A stretch of DNA of 64,000 nt from Edaphobacter dinghuensis (GTDB lineage: Bacteria > Acidobacteriota > Terriglobia > Terriglobales > Acidobacteriaceae), in assembly GCF_014640335.1 (NCBI RefSeq), contig NZ_BMGT01000002.1:806001-870000 (forward strand). The letters run 5' to 3'. The number at the start of each line of letters is the position of its first letter. Position 1 is the first letter of the stretch. Made by a program: the position numbers and the translations under genes. Below are positions 15,621 through 25,552 of this stretch, piece by piece. Below the pieces are notes generated by a model, which was not told the origin of the DNA, did no database searches, and saw only the letters and a list, made by a program, of their open reading frames with translations.

Positions 15621-16876
15621 TGGCTCCCGTTGCTGCTCCCGACATGCTGAATCCCGGCGTTGAAGACGTTGTCGCCGATAGAAATCGCCACCAGGGCGTA
15701 CCTCCGCCGCAAGACCAGACCATGGTCATCAACATGGGGCCGCAGCATCCTTCGACGCACGGCGTGCTTCGCCTGGTGCTTGAGATCGATGGCGAGTCCG
15801 TCGTCTCGCTGGCTCCCGATATCGGCTACCTGCATACCGGCATCGAGAAGACCTGCGAAGCCAAGTTCTATCAGCAGGTCGTGCCACTGACCGACCGCAT
15901 CGACTACCTCTGTCCAATGACCAACAACCTCGCCTACTGCCTTGCGGTAGAGAAGTTGCTTGGTCTCGAAATTCCTGAACGCGCACAGTATCTGCGCGTT
16001 CTGCTGAACGAGTTGACGCGCATCCAGTCGCACCTGGTCTGGCTTGGCACACACGCCATGGACATCGGCGCGCTTACCGTCTTCCTTTATTGCTTCCGCG
16101 AGCGCGAGGACATTCTCCGTATCTTTGAGAGTGTCGCCGGGCAGCGCATGATGACCAGCTACTTCCGCATCGGCGGCGTGAGCCTGGAACCACCGCTGGA
16201 CTTCTATCAGAAGGTTCAGGACTTCCTGAACATCATGCCGGAGCGCATTCAGCAGTACGAGAACTTGCTAACTGGTAATCCGATCTGGATGGGACGCCTT
16301 AAGGGTATCGGCCATCTGTCGGCTGCAGATGCTATCGCGCTGGGCGTGACCGGACCTCCTCTGCGTGCTTCGGGTGTGGATTGGGATCTTCGCCGCGATA
16401 TGCCTTACAGCGGCTATGAGAAGTTCAAGTTCAATGTGCCGGTCTCGAATGGCTGCGATGTCTGGGCGCGTTACGTCGTCCGCATGGACGAGATGCGCGA
16501 GTCGGTCAAGATCTGCCAGCAGGCGCTCGATGGAATGCCCGAAGGCCGCATCGTTGCTGACGCGCCGAAGATAATTCTTCCCGATCGCGAACAGATGAAA
16601 ACGCAGATGGAAGCGCTGATCCATCACTTCAAGATTGTTACCGAAGGCTTTGGCGTTCCTGCGGGCGAGGTCTTTCAGGCTGTCGAATCGCCGCGTGGCG
16701 AGATGGGCTACTACGTTGTCTCTGACGGCACGGCCAAGCCTTATCGCGTCCACATGCGCAATCCTTCTTACGCAACATTGCAGGCGCTCGAAACGATGTG
16801 CAAAGGCCGCTTGCTCGCCGATGTTGTGGCAGTGATCGGCTCTATCGACATTGTGCTCGGAGAGATTGACCGATAG
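15620..16876 (+). CDS. nuoD: NADH-quinone oxidoreductase subunit D
   Basis: 49-kDa-type subunit, 418 residues. MVINMGPQHPSTHGVLRLVLEIDGE near residue 35 holds the HPSTHG loop at the quinone site, and DIGYLHTGIEKTCE, LTDRIDYLCPMTNNLAY and the C-terminal DIVLGEIDR are conserved. With NuoB it forms the quinone-binding cavity; nuoB is not in this operon. The first 33 residues are a variable extension. The start overlaps the nuoC stop by one base. Confidence 0.97.
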   Translation: MAPVAAPDMLNPGVEDVVADRNRHQGVPPPQDQTMVINMGPQHPSTHGVLRLVLEIDGESVVSLAPDIGYLHTGIEKTCEAKFYQQVVPLTDRIDYLCPMTNNLAYCLAVEKLLGLEIPERAQYLRVLLNELTRIQSHLVWLGTHAMDIGALTVFLYCFREREDILRIFESVAGQRMMTSYFRIGGVSLEPPLDFYQKVQDFLNIMPERIQQYENLLTGNPIWMGRLKGIGHLSAADAIALGVTGPPLRASGVDWDLRRDMPYSGYEKFKFNVPVSNGCDVWARYVVRMDEMRESVKICQQALDGMPEGRIVADAPKIILPDREQMKTQMEALIHHFKIVTEGFGVPAGEVFQAVESPRGEMGYYVVSDGTAKPYRVHMRNPSYATLQALETMCKGRLLADVVAVIGSIDIVLGEIDR

Positions 16877-16922
16877 AAGAAGTTCTTCAGCAAAGTTTTT
16901 GTTTTTCGTACTGAGGTAAGTT

Positions 16923-17225
16923 TTGACTAACGAACGTATCGACAGGGAACTCTGGACATCGTTCGCATCGCTGATCAGAAGCTATGGAGCGGCCCACGGG
17001 CTGAACAGCCGCCACCAGGCAGTCGTTGAAGTTGGGAGTGACCTCATCCTGCTTCGCGTCGGAACACGCTGGCTACGCTTCACGCCCAGCGAGATGATTG
17101 AAGACAATAACCGCACGGTGCCGTTCCGTCTGAACCATGATGGGACCGCCACGATCGGTGACGTAACCGAAGAGATGGACCTTGCCGCCGAAAGGCTGGC
17201 GCGGGAGATGATGCAAAGTGAGTGA
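16923..17225 (+). CDS. Small uncharacterised protein inside the nuo operon
   Basis: 100 residues, soluble and acidic: helical start (IDRELWTSFASLIRSYGAAHGL), a beta-rich middle (AVVEVGSDLILLRVGTRWLRFTPSEM, TVPFRLNHDGTATIGD) and a helical end (EEMDLAAERLAREMMQSE). I recognise no family. TTG at 16923 follows GAGGTAAG at a good distance. The end overlaps the nuoE start by eight bases, so it is coupled to complex I synthesis. Its position among the hydrophilic-arm genes suggests an accessory or assembly role, but that rests only on context. Confidence 0.75.
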   Translation: MTNERIDRELWTSFASLIRSYGAAHGLNSRHQAVVEVGSDLILLRVGTRWLRFTPSEMIEDNNRTVPFRLNHDGTATIGDVTEEMDLAAERLAREMMQSE

Positions 17226-17727
17226 AGTCGCCAATACGATTTTTTCCCCGGAGCTGGCCGCGCGCTTCGACCACCTCGTCACCATTTATCCGATGCGGCG
17301 CTCGGCGCTCGTGCCGATGCTGCTGTACGCGCAGGACGAGGTCGGCTATGTCTCGGACGCGGTCGTCACCGAGATAGCGCAGCGCATTGGGTTGCTGGAG
17401 CTGGATGTTCGCAACGTGCTGAGCTACTACTCCATGCTGCGCACCAAGCCCGCAGGAAAGTACAACGTGCAGGTGTGCACCAACATCAGCTGCATGCTGC
17501 GCGGCGGCTACGAGATTCTCGACCACTGCAAGGCGAAGCTCGGCATCGGGCATAAAGAGGTCACCAAAGACGGTGTCTTCTCGCTGGAAGAGGTCGAATG
17601 CATCGGCGCCTGCTGCTGGGCCCCGGCGATGCAGGTCAACTACGACTTCCACGACAACCTCACCACGATCAAGGTGGACGAAATCATCGAAACCTATCGC
17701 GCTGGCCAGGGAAAGGACGTCAAATAA
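17218..17727 (+). CDS. nuoE: NADH-quinone oxidoreductase subunit E
   Basis: 24-kDa-type subunit, 169 residues, with a thioredoxin-like [2Fe-2S] domain. The ligands are visible as CTNISC (C-x4-C) and CIGACC (C-x3-C). The N-terminal helical part FDHLVTIYPMRRSALVPMLLYAQDEVGYVSD is typical. It holds cluster N1a beside NuoF. The start is GTG at 17218, overlapping the preceding small gene, and the stop overlaps the nuoF ATG (TAATG). Confidence 0.96.
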   Translation: MSEVANTIFSPELAARFDHLVTIYPMRRSALVPMLLYAQDEVGYVSDAVVTEIAQRIGLLELDVRNVLSYYSMLRTKPAGKYNVQVCTNISCMLRGGYEILDHCKAKLGIGHKEVTKDGVFSLEEVECIGACCWAPAMQVNYDFHDNLTTIKVDEIIETYRAGQGKDVK

Positions 17728-19046
17728 TGCCTACCCTCGTCTCTCATCCTGATGAAGTTAAAGTAATCTCTCGCCGGTTTGGCCAGGGTGCAGCCAACAT
17801 CGACAAGTACATCGAACTCGATGGCTATAAGGCCGTGCAGCAGGCTATCGCTGAAGGTCCGGAGTGGATCATCAACACGATGAAGGCCTCGGGGCTGCGT
17901 GGCCGCGGCGGCGCGGGCTTCCCTACCGGACTGAAGTGGTCGTTTGTGCCTAAGCAGTCGGAAAAGCCGAAGTATGTTCTGGTGAACGGCGACGAGTCTG
18001 AGCCTGGCACCTGCAAGGATCATGTGATCTTCCGCGAAGATCCTCATGCTGTCATCGAAGGCACAATGATCGCCGGGCTGGCCATCGGTTCAAAGCTCGG
18101 ATTCATCTATCTTCGTGGCGAATACCGCTATCTGCTGAAGATCGTCGAGAAGGCAGTTGCCGATGCTTATGCTCGCGGCTTTCTGGGCAAGAACATCTTC
18201 GGTACTGGCGTCGATTTCGACATCATCACGCAGAGCGGCGCGGGAGCCTACGAGGTTGGCGAAGAGTCAGCACTGATGGAATCACTCGAAGGCAAGCGTG
18301 GTGTTCCACGCATCAAGCCTCCCTTCCCTGCCGTTGTCGGTCTGTATGGCGGCCCGACGGTCATCAACAACGCCGAGACCATCGCCAATGCGCCGCACAT
18401 TCTCCTGATGGGTGGCGAGGCATACGCGAAGCTTGGAACGGAACGCAACGGTGGAACGCGTCTCTTCGGTATCAGCGGGCATGTCGAGCGTCCCGGGGTA
18501 TATGAACTGCCGATGGGCTACAGCCTTCGTAAGGCGATCTATGAGGTAGCGGGTGGAATCAAGGACGGCAAGAAGTTGAAGGCCGTCGTCCCCGGCGGAG
18601 CTTCGTGCCCAGTGCTCACCGCAGACGAGATTGACGTGGGCCTCGACTTTGACCAGATGGCCAAGGCCGGGACAATGCTCGGTTCGGGCGGTATCGTCGT
18701 GCTCGACGACACTGTCTCCATTGTGGAGTTCGCGCTTCGCACGATCGCGTTTTATCAGCATGAATCCTGCGGATGGTGCATTCCCTGCCGCGAAGGAACA
18801 GACTGGATCAAGAAGACGCTGACTCGTGTGTATCAGGGCGGTGGCAACAAGAAGGACGTCGATAACGTTCAGTATCTCGCCGAAAACATGATGGGCCGCA
18901 CCTTCTGCCCGCTTGGCGATGCGGCAGCGATGCCGACGCTTGGATTCGTGAAGAAGTTCCGCAAGGAATTTGAAGACTACATCGAAGGCCACAAGGCTGG
19001 AACCCCCATCATCACCGTGCAACAGCTGGTGGGTGCAGGACATTGA
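17727..19046 (+). CDS. nuoF: NADH-quinone oxidoreductase subunit F
   Basis: 51-kDa-type subunit, 439 residues: NADH- and FMN-binding and cluster N3. SGLRGRGGAGFPTGLKWSFV is the NADH/FMN glycine-rich loop, followed by VNGDESEPGTCKDHVIF and GAGAYEVGEESALMESLEGKRG. The [4Fe-4S] ligands are SCGWCIPCREG and TFCPLGD in the C-terminal helical domain. ATG at 17727 is the correct start; the frame is open further upstream only by chance. A TTG start of a 46-codon frame overlaps its stop (TTGA). Confidence 0.97.
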   Translation: MPTLVSHPDEVKVISRRFGQGAANIDKYIELDGYKAVQQAIAEGPEWIINTMKASGLRGRGGAGFPTGLKWSFVPKQSEKPKYVLVNGDESEPGTCKDHVIFREDPHAVIEGTMIAGLAIGSKLGFIYLRGEYRYLLKIVEKAVADAYARGFLGKNIFGTGVDFDIITQSGAGAYEVGEESALMESLEGKRGVPRIKPPFPAVVGLYGGPTVINNAETIANAPHILLMGGEAYAKLGTERNGGTRLFGISGHVERPGVYELPMGYSLRKAIYEVAGGIKDGKKLKAVVPGGASCPVLTADEIDVGLDFDQMAKAGTMLGSGGIVVLDDTVSIVEFALRTIAFYQHESCGWCIPCREGTDWIKKTLTRVYQGGGNKKDVDNVQYLAENMMGRTFCPLGDAAAMPTLGFVKKFRKEFEDYIEGHKAGTPIITVQQLVGAGH

Positions 19047-19183
19047 AGAACGGAGTATCCCGGCTGATCTGGATACTCGTAGTGCTCGTACTTTTGGTCG
19101 GAGTTCTGAGAATTGTAATGACTCGCTCGCACCGGAGCGCAGATCAGAAGATTTTGATTGAGAAGTCAAAGCAGAGGAATTGA
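19043..19183 (+). CDS. 46-residue single-helix membrane peptide between nuoF and nuoG
   Basis: A short frame starting at TTG 19043 overlaps the nuoF stop codon (TTGA) and ends at 19183, two bases before the nuoG ATG. The peptide has a short basic start (MKNGVSR), one clear membrane helix (LIWILVVLVLLVGVLRIVM) and a strongly basic tail (TRSHRSADQKILIEKSKQRN), so the tail would face the cytoplasm. No purine-rich site precedes it, so translation would depend on nuoF termination-reinitiation. The 139-base nuoF-nuoG gap is otherwise unexplained in an operon that overlaps almost everywhere. No family is known to me. Confidence 0.55.
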   Translation: MKNGVSRLIWILVVLVLLVGVLRIVMTRSHRSADQKILIEKSKQRN

Positions 19184-19185
19184 AG

Positions 19186-21564
19186 ATGGCAGATGTAACT
19201 TTTACCGTGGACGGCAAAAAACTCACCGCACCTGCAGGCACCTTGCTCATCGATGCCTGCAAGTCTGCCGGGATCGAGATTCCTGCCTTCTGCTATTACC
19301 CCGGCCTCTCGCTTCAGGCTGCATGCCGCATGTGCGTTGTGCGTTTGGAGAAAGTACCTAAGCTGCAGACGGCCTGCACCACGCCGGTTGCTGAAGGCAT
19401 GGTTGTACAGACCGAGACGCCTGAGATCGTTCAGGCGCGCAAGGCGACCTTGCAGCTGCTGCTCGGCAACCATCCGCTCGATTGCCCCGTCTGCGACGCT
19501 GGCGGCGAGTGCGAGTTGCAGGACATGACCTTCAAGTACGGTGCGGCTGAGAGCTTCTATGCCGAGCCGAAGAACCACCGCGAAGAGCAGAAGTGGTCGC
19601 CGGTCGTTTACTTCGACCGCCCACGCTGCATTCTCTGCTATCGCTGCGTGCGTATGTGCGGCGAGGGTATGGACGTCTTCGCGCTTGGCATCCAGAACCG
19701 CGGCAGCTCTTCCGTCATTGCACCGAATGTTCCTGCGGATCTTACTCCAGATCACCTTGCGCATGTCGATTGCGAGCAGTGCGGCATGTGCATCGATGCC
19801 TGCCCGGTTGGCGCGCTGACCAGTGGAACGTATCGCTACAAGACTCGCCCGTGGGAGATGAACCACGTCGCCACGACCTGCACCCATTGTGGCGACGGCT
19901 GCAAGACGACGCTTGGCGTTCGCAGCACGTCGGATGGCTCGGAGATTGTGCGCGGCGACAACCGCGACAAGAGCGGCATCAACGGCGACTTCCTCTGCAA
20001 CAAAGGCCGCTACGCCTTCGACTTTGCCAACAATGACGACCGCATCACCCAGCCGCTGGTTCGCCAGTCGAACGGAGAGTTCAAGCCAGTTAGCTGGGAA
20101 GAGGCTTTCGACTATGTGGGCAAGCGTCTTCGCGAGCTTCGCGATACGCGCGGTGGCAAGAGCATCGGCGTGATTGGCGGCAACCGTCTTACGAATGAAG
20201 AGGCTTACCTGCTTCAGAAGTTTGCCCGCACCGTGGTCGGCACCAACAATATTGATCATCACCGCACCGCGGATTACGTTTCGTTTGCCCAGGCGCTTGC
20301 GGGACAGACGAACCGCACTGCTTCCCTGCGCGATACGCTGACTGCACCGGCGATTTTGCTGGTGGGTGGCGACCCGACCAATCAGGCTCCGGGGACGGCG
20401 TGGAATATCCGCACGAATGTTCGCAACAACCGGGCGCGCCTGTATGTCGTCAACTCGGCAGAGATTAAGCTTCGCCGTCAGGCTAAGGCTTTCGTGCGGC
20501 TCGCACCGTTTGGCTATGGTGCGCTGGCTGGTTATCTCGCTGGTGACAACGCTGCAGGATCGAGCGCTGTCACCGATGTGAACGCGCTGAGCACCTTCCG
20601 CGACACCGTCAAGGCGGAAGAGAATCTTCTTATCCTTATCGGTTCTGAGCTGCGCGGTGCAGAGCTGAAGAAGCTCATCGAGTTCGGCCTCAGCATTCCC
20701 GGCGCGAAGTTTGCGCTGCTCGCCGACTACGCCAACTCGCGCGGCGCGGCCGATATGGGCCTGCTGCCAGATATGCTTCCCGGCTACACACCGGTTTCCA
20801 GCAGCAACACCTTTGCTGAGTACAACGCTCCCGCCGAGGCTGGTCTCGACATGCTGGAGATCTTCGATGCTGCCGGACGCGGTGAACTCTCGGCTCTCTA
20901 TGTAGTCGGGTCTAATCCAGTCGCGCGTTACAGCGTCGATCCCGCTGCGCTCAAAGATACCTTTGTCGTGGTGCAGGAGATGTTCCTGACAGAGACCGCA
21001 GCGCTTGCAGATGTAATTTTGCCCGCAGCGAATCTCTACGAAAAGTCCGGTTCTGTCACGAACAGCTATGGCGATCTGCAGCAGGTCAAAAAGGCTGGCG
21101 ACCGCGCCGGTGTCCGCACCGACTTCGAGATGATCGTCCGCATCGCAGACAAGATGGGCGCGGATATGCGCAAGCTTGTGCCGTTCGGCAAAGGTCTTCG
21201 CGCCGATATGGGCCAATCCCGCGGTGCGCAGTCGGGAGAGGCTGATCGTCATGCAATATGGCTGACGGCGAACAACCTTGAGCCGAAGCTCAGCCCGTTT
21301 GATCCTTACGCGATTCTCGATGAGATTCAGCGTCTCGTTCCCGGCTACAACGTGCTTCGTCTCCAGCTTCTTTCAGGGAACGATCAGCATCTGCAACCGG
21401 CTGCTTCCGGTCTGGTTCAGATCGGTAACCGACGCGATCTGGTCCTGCCCGCAAACGATACCCTCTTCACCTCCGGCACGCTTGGCCGCTACTCCGCCAT
21501 GCTGAACGATGTGCAACAATACCAGGCCAATCAGCCCCTTATTCAAATTCAAGCCGCCGACTAG
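19186..21564 (+). CDS. nuoG: NADH-quinone oxidoreductase subunit G
   Basis: 75-kDa-type subunit, 792 residues. The N-terminal [2Fe-2S] ferredoxin domain (CKSAGIEIPAFC, CRMC, TACTTPV) is followed by the His-Cys cluster region (DCPVCDAGGECELQD), then ferredoxin-like [4Fe-4S] motifs (CILCYRCVRMC and CEQCGMCIDACPVG). A further CTHCGDGC motif and a molybdopterin-oxidoreductase-type C-terminal domain without cofactor complete it. ATG at 19186 follows GAGGA at seven bases, which decides the start. It carries electrons from N3 toward NuoI, whose gene is absent from this operon. Confidence 0.96.
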   Translation: MADVTFTVDGKKLTAPAGTLLIDACKSAGIEIPAFCYYPGLSLQAACRMCVVRLEKVPKLQTACTTPVAEGMVVQTETPEIVQARKATLQLLLGNHPLDCPVCDAGGECELQDMTFKYGAAESFYAEPKNHREEQKWSPVVYFDRPRCILCYRCVRMCGEGMDVFALGIQNRGSSSVIAPNVPADLTPDHLAHVDCEQCGMCIDACPVGALTSGTYRYKTRPWEMNHVATTCTHCGDGCKTTLGVRSTSDGSEIVRGDNRDKSGINGDFLCNKGRYAFDFANNDDRITQPLVRQSNGEFKPVSWEEAFDYVGKRLRELRDTRGGKSIGVIGGNRLTNEEAYLLQKFARTVVGTNNIDHHRTADYVSFAQALAGQTNRTASLRDTLTAPAILLVGGDPTNQAPGTAWNIRTNVRNNRARLYVVNSAEIKLRRQAKAFVRLAPFGYGALAGYLAGDNAAGSSAVTDVNALSTFRDTVKAEENLLILIGSELRGAELKKLIEFGLSIPGAKFALLADYANSRGAADMGLLPDMLPGYTPVSSSNTFAEYNAPAEAGLDMLEIFDAAGRGELSALYVVGSNPVARYSVDPAALKDTFVVVQEMFLTETAALADVILPAANLYEKSGSVTNSYGDLQQVKKAGDRAGVRTDFEMIVRIADKMGADMRKLVPFGKGLRADMGQSRGAQSGEADRHAIWLTANNLEPKLSPFDPYAILDEIQRLVPGYNVLRLQLLSGNDQHLQPAASGLVQIGNRRDLVLPANDTLFTSGTLGRYSAMLNDVQQYQANQPLIQIQAAD

Positions 21565-21581
21565 GAGCGCAACCAGACACC

Positions 21582-22655
21582 GTGAGCCATCTCAGTCCGT
21601 TCCAGACATTTCTGCTGCTCAGCATTGTTAAGATCATCGTCGTCTTTGTCATCACACTGACGGCGGTGGCCTATACAGTGCTGCTGGAGCGCAAGGTCCT
21701 CGGCCATATGCAGAACCGCTGGGGCCCCTCCCGCGTCGGTCCCTTTGGACTGCTGCAGCCTCTTGCCGACGGCATCAAGCTCTTCCTCAAGGAAGACCTG
21801 CTTCCCTTCGCAGCCGAGCGTCCGCTGTTCATCGTCGCGCCGATCATTGCGCTGACCTGTGCGCTGGTCTCGATCGCCGTCGTCCCCTTCGGAGCCGCCC
21901 ACCATATCTATGCCAACGGTATCGGCGTGGATATGTTCGACATCTCCAACATCAACATCGGCCTGCTCGTCATCCTTGGCATCACCTCGATTGGTGTCTA
22001 TGGCATCGCGCTCTCGGGCTGGTCGTCGAACAATAAATTCTCGCTGCTCGGCTCGCTGCGCGCCACTTCGCAGGTCATCAGCTATGAGCTTGCCCTTGGA
22101 CTTTCGCTGGTCGGCGTTGTTCTCCGCGCCCAATCGCTGAGCCTGCGCACCATCGTCGACAGTCAGTCCGCACACGGTCTGCTCTCGTGGAACTTCTTCG
22201 GCGGATATCAGTTCGTGGCCTTCTTCATCTATCTGATGGCGGCTTATGCCGAGACCAACCGCGCGCCCTTCGACCTTCCTGAAGCGGAGTCGGAGTTGGT
22301 TGCCGGCTATCATACCGAGTACAGCTCGATGAAGTTCGCCATGTTCTTCATGGCCGAGTACGCCAACATGATTACCGTAAGCTGCGTGGCCACGCTGATG
22401 TTCTTCGGCGGCGCGTCCAGCCCTCTCGGTCATCTGCTTCCGGCAAACTTCGGCGGCCCCATCCTTACGGCAATCTTCCCTGTTCTCTGGTTTGTGGCAA
22501 AGGTGTTCGCGTTCCTTCTGCTCTATATCTGGGTACGCGGTACAGTTCCCCGTTTCCGTTACGACCAGCTGATGAGTTTTGGCTGGAAATTTCTACTTCC
22601 TCTGGCGATGGCAAACATCATCATCACCAGTCTCGTCCTTGCACTGCACGGCTAG
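21582..22655 (+). CDS. nuoH: NADH-quinone oxidoreductase subunit H
   Basis: Membrane subunit linking the two arms, 357 residues, about eight helices. TVLLERKVLGHMQNRWGPSRVGPFGLLQPLADGIKLFLKED is the conserved quinone-channel loop, and ETNRAPFDLPEAESELVAGYHTEYSSMKFAMFF the second signature. GTG at 21582 with GGAG upstream. In the common order nuoI follows nuoH; here only 89 bases separate nuoH from nuoJ and contain no gene. Confidence 0.96.
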   Translation: MSHLSPFQTFLLLSIVKIIVVFVITLTAVAYTVLLERKVLGHMQNRWGPSRVGPFGLLQPLADGIKLFLKEDLLPFAAERPLFIVAPIIALTCALVSIAVVPFGAAHHIYANGIGVDMFDISNINIGLLVILGITSIGVYGIALSGWSSNNKFSLLGSLRATSQVISYELALGLSLVGVVLRAQSLSLRTIVDSQSAHGLLSWNFFGGYQFVAFFIYLMAAYAETNRAPFDLPEAESELVAGYHTEYSSMKFAMFFMAEYANMITVSCVATLMFFGGASSPLGHLLPANFGGPILTAIFPVLWFVAKVFAFLLLYIWVRGTVPRFRYDQLMSFGWKFLLPLAMANIIITSLVLALHG

Positions 22656-22744
22656 TTTCACCGCCGGGCGGCTTTACAATCGGCAGTAGCCAAAAGCTTC
22701 TGCTCTGTTATCTAGCGATTCAGGAAAGACTTGAGCGGTTCATC

Positions 22745-23254
22745 ATGCAACTGGCACTTTTCATAATCTTTGGCGCGCTGGCCGTGGCGGGAGCACTCAA
22801 TCTCCTGCTGCAACGTCATCCCATCAACAGCGCTCTGTCGCTCGTCGTTGTGATGATGTCGCTCGCGGTCCTCTACTGGTCACTGGGGGCTGAGTTCCTC
22901 GCCGCCGCGCAGGTCATCGTCTACTCCGGCGCCGTCATGGTGCTCTTCGTCTTCGTCATCATGCTGCTGAACGCAGGCGAAGAAGAACGTACCAACGGCA
23001 GCCGCGCCGCTTATATCGTCGGCATCCCCGGCGCAGCCGCCATCTTCTGTCTGCTCAGCTTTGTCTTCCTGTCGGAGCAGAAGGCACTTGGCGTCGCCAG
23101 CATCGGCGGTCATCTCAACAACGGCCTCAACAATATCGCCGAGATCAGCCAGGTGCTGTTTACGAAGCAGCTTCTTCCCTTTGAAGTGACCTCGATTCTC
23201 ATCCTCGTCGCCATCCTCGGCGCCGTGGTTCTCGCGCGCAAGGAGGAGCAATAA
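22745..23254 (+). CDS. nuoJ: NADH-quinone oxidoreductase subunit J
   Basis: Membrane subunit of 169 residues with five predicted helices. [62 protein letters not shown] is the conserved core, including the pi-bulge helix region ([14 protein letters not shown]). ATG at 22745 follows a short leader; the 4-base gap to nuoK suggests coupling. Confidence 0.95.
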   Translation: MQLALFIIFGALAVAGALNLLLQRHPINSALSLVVVMMSLAVLYWSLGAEFLAAAQVIVYSGAVMVLFVFVIMLLNAGEEERTNGSRAAYIVGIPGAAAIFCLLSFVFLSEQKALGVASIGGHLNNGLNNIAEISQVLFTKQLLPFEVTSILILVAILGAVVLARKEEQ

Positions 23255-23258
23255 GCCT

Positions 23259-23570
23259 ATGGCCGCACAAGTTCCTACTGCCTATTACCTTGTACTCGCC
23301 GCCATCCTGTTCTCCATCGGCGTTGGATCTTTTCTCGTCAAGCGCAACATCATCACCATCTTCATATCGATTGAGCTGATGCTCAACGCCGTCAATCTTA
23401 CCTTTGTTGCCTTCGCGCACCAGTGGCACCAGATCAGCGGCCAGATCTTTGTCTTCTTCGTGATGGTCGTCGCCGCCGCCGAAGCCGCGGTTGGCCTTGC
23501 CATCATCATCGCCATCTTCCGTACCCGCCAGACGCTGAACGTCGATCAGATCGACCTGATGAAACTATGA
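23259..23570 (+). CDS. nuoK: NADH-quinone oxidoreductase subunit K
   Basis: Small three-helix membrane subunit, 103 residues. Helix 2 ([23 protein letters not shown]) and helix 3 ([22 protein letters not shown]) contain the conserved glutamates of the proton path (IELMLN and AAAEAAVG). Its stop codon overlaps the nuoL start (ATGA). Confidence 0.96.
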   Translation: MAAQVPTAYYLVLAAILFSIGVGSFLVKRNIITIFISIELMLNAVNLTFVAFAHQWHQISGQIFVFFVMVVAAAEAAVGLAIIIAIFRTRQTLNVDQIDLMKL

Positions 23571-25534
23571 GCCCTCAGACTTCCATGATTCCCGCAAGCT
23601 ATCTCTGGCTGATTCCGCTGCTTCCCTTCGTCGGCTTCCTGATCAACGGAACCCTTGGCCGCAAACTGCCGCGTGCCGCCGTCACTGCCGTTGCGCTGTT
23701 GTTCACTGCGATCCCCGCCTGCATTGTTGCGTGGCTGTGGTCGATGATGACCGGCGCGAATGCTCCGGAGGTGATTAACGCTGTCAGCCGTCCGTGGATT
23801 GCTATCTCCGGCTTTCAGGTCAACTTCGCCTTTACCGTCGATCATCTGACACTGATCATGCTCGGCGTCGTTACCGGCGTCGGCTTTCTCATCCATCTTT
23901 ACTCTGCCGGATACATGGCGCACGAAGAGGGTTACTGGCGCTTCTTTGCCTACCTCAACCTCTTCATGTTCTTCATGTTGATCCTGGTGCTGTCGAGCAG
24001 CTTCCTTCTGCTCTTCGTCGGATGGGAGGGCGTGGGTCTCGCCTCGTACCTTCTGATCGGCTTCTACTTCAAGAAGGACTCCGCCGCCAACGCCGGCAAA
24101 AAAGCCTTCATCGTCAACCGCATCGGCGACTTCGGCTTCCTTCTGGCGATGTTCCTGATCGTCGCCCACTTCGGCAATCTCAACTTCACCGACGTCTTCG
24201 CCTCCATCTCGCAGCATCCTGAGTGGCATGGTGGCTTCCTCACTGCCATTGCGCTTCTGCTTGTCGTTGGAGCCACTGGAAAGTCTGCACAGATTCCGCT
24301 GTACATCTGGCTGCCGGACGCGATGGAAGGCCCGACGCCAGTCTCTGCTCTTATCCACGCTGCAACGATGGTCACGGCTGGCATCTACATGGTTGCCCGC
24401 TGCCATACGCTGTTCGACCGCTCTCCCTATGCGCTCGCTGTCGTTGCGATCATCGGTGCGGCAACGGCGATTGTGGCCGCCTCCATCGGAATGGTGCAGC
24501 ACGATATCAAGCGCGTGCTTGCCTACTCCACCGTCTCTCAGCTTGGCTACATGTTTCTGGCCTGCGGCGTCGGAGCCTATGCCGCTGGAATCTTCCACCT
24601 GCTCACGCATGCGTTCTTCAAGGCGCTGCTCTTCCTCGCGGCGGGTTCGGTGATCCACGCTCTCTCCGGCGAGCAGGACATGCGCAACATGGGCGGTCTG
24701 CGCAAACGCATTCCCATCACCTTCTGGACGATGACCTCGGGCGTCTTCGCTATCGCGGGTATCTGGCCCTTCGCCGGATTCTTTTCGAAGGACGCGATCC
24801 TTTATCAGACCTTCATCTCAGACAATCACATTGGCAAGCTGCTCTGGCTCGTTGGCCTTATTACCGCCGGCATGACGTCGTTTTACATGTTCCGGCTCTG
24901 GTTCAAGACCTTCTTCGGAGAGCTACGCTACGAAGAGCCTGCGCACGATGCACATGGTCACGATAGCCACGGCCATGGCGGCATTCACGAGTCACCATGG
25001 GTCATGACGCTTCCGCTGATCATCCTGGGCATTCTTTCGCTCGTTGGTGGCTGGGGACATGTTGCGTTTGGAAACTTCCTCGATCCCGTCTTTGGAACCA
25101 CTGCTGAAGCTGCCACTGCGGCAAGCCACAGCATCGAGCTAACCCTTGTCGCTGTCTCGTTGATTGTTGTAGCCATCGGGTTCTTCTTTGCGTGGCTGTT
25201 CTATTACAAGAAACCTGGGACTGCTGGTGCGCTTGCGCTCAAGGTCAAGCCGCTCTATTCGCTGGTCGAAAACAAGTATTGGGTCGATGAGATTTACGGC
25301 GCCGTCATCGTTACACCGCTGCTCATGTTCACCCGCCTTATCCTCGGTGGCCTCATCGACTCAGGCCTGGTCAACGGCTCCGGTGCGCTCGCAGGAGCCA
25401 CCACCCGAGGCCTCAGCACACTTACCCGCCGGGTTCAGTCCGGCAACATTCGCTCCTATGCCGGATGGCTCGCGCTCGGCGCTGCCGCCATCCTCGTCGT
25501 CATGATCTTCGGACGCTCGCTCTGGGTGCACTAA
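23567..25534 (+). CDS. nuoL: NADH-quinone oxidoreductase subunit L
   Basis: Antiporter-like proton-pumping subunit, 655 residues, about 14-16 helices. [44 protein letters not shown] and [34 protein letters not shown] are family signatures with the key Glu and Lys residues. [21 protein letters not shown] and the C-terminal long lateral helix region follow. A histidine-rich loop ([17 protein letters not shown], around residue 465-480) is unusual and might bind metal. ATG 23567 overlaps the nuoK stop by four bases. Confidence 0.97.
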   Translation: MSPQTSMIPASYLWLIPLLPFVGFLINGTLGRKLPRAAVTAVALLFTAIPACIVAWLWSMMTGANAPEVINAVSRPWIAISGFQVNFAFTVDHLTLIMLGVVTGVGFLIHLYSAGYMAHEEGYWRFFAYLNLFMFFMLILVLSSSFLLLFVGWEGVGLASYLLIGFYFKKDSAANAGKKAFIVNRIGDFGFLLAMFLIVAHFGNLNFTDVFASISQHPEWHGGFLTAIALLLVVGATGKSAQIPLYIWLPDAMEGPTPVSALIHAATMVTAGIYMVARCHTLFDRSPYALAVVAIIGAATAIVAASIGMVQHDIKRVLAYSTVSQLGYMFLACGVGAYAAGIFHLLTHAFFKALLFLAAGSVIHALSGEQDMRNMGGLRKRIPITFWTMTSGVFAIAGIWPFAGFFSKDAILYQTFISDNHIGKLLWLVGLITAGMTSFYMFRLWFKTFFGELRYEEPAHDAHGHDSHGHGGIHESPWVMTLPLIILGILSLVGGWGHVAFGNFLDPVFGTTAEAATAASHSIELTLVAVSLIVVAIGFFFAWLFYYKKPGTAGALALKVKPLYSLVENKYWVDEIYGAVIVTPLLMFTRLILGGLIDSGLVNGSGALAGATTRGLSTLTRRVQSGNIRSYAGWLALGAAAILVVMIFGRSLWVH

Positions 25535-25552
25535 AGGAAACGATTAAACCCG

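Noticed and set aside
19144..21252. Minus-strand open frame of 702 codons
   Set aside because: It is fully antisense to nuoG, which has all family motifs; the antisense product resembles nothing.
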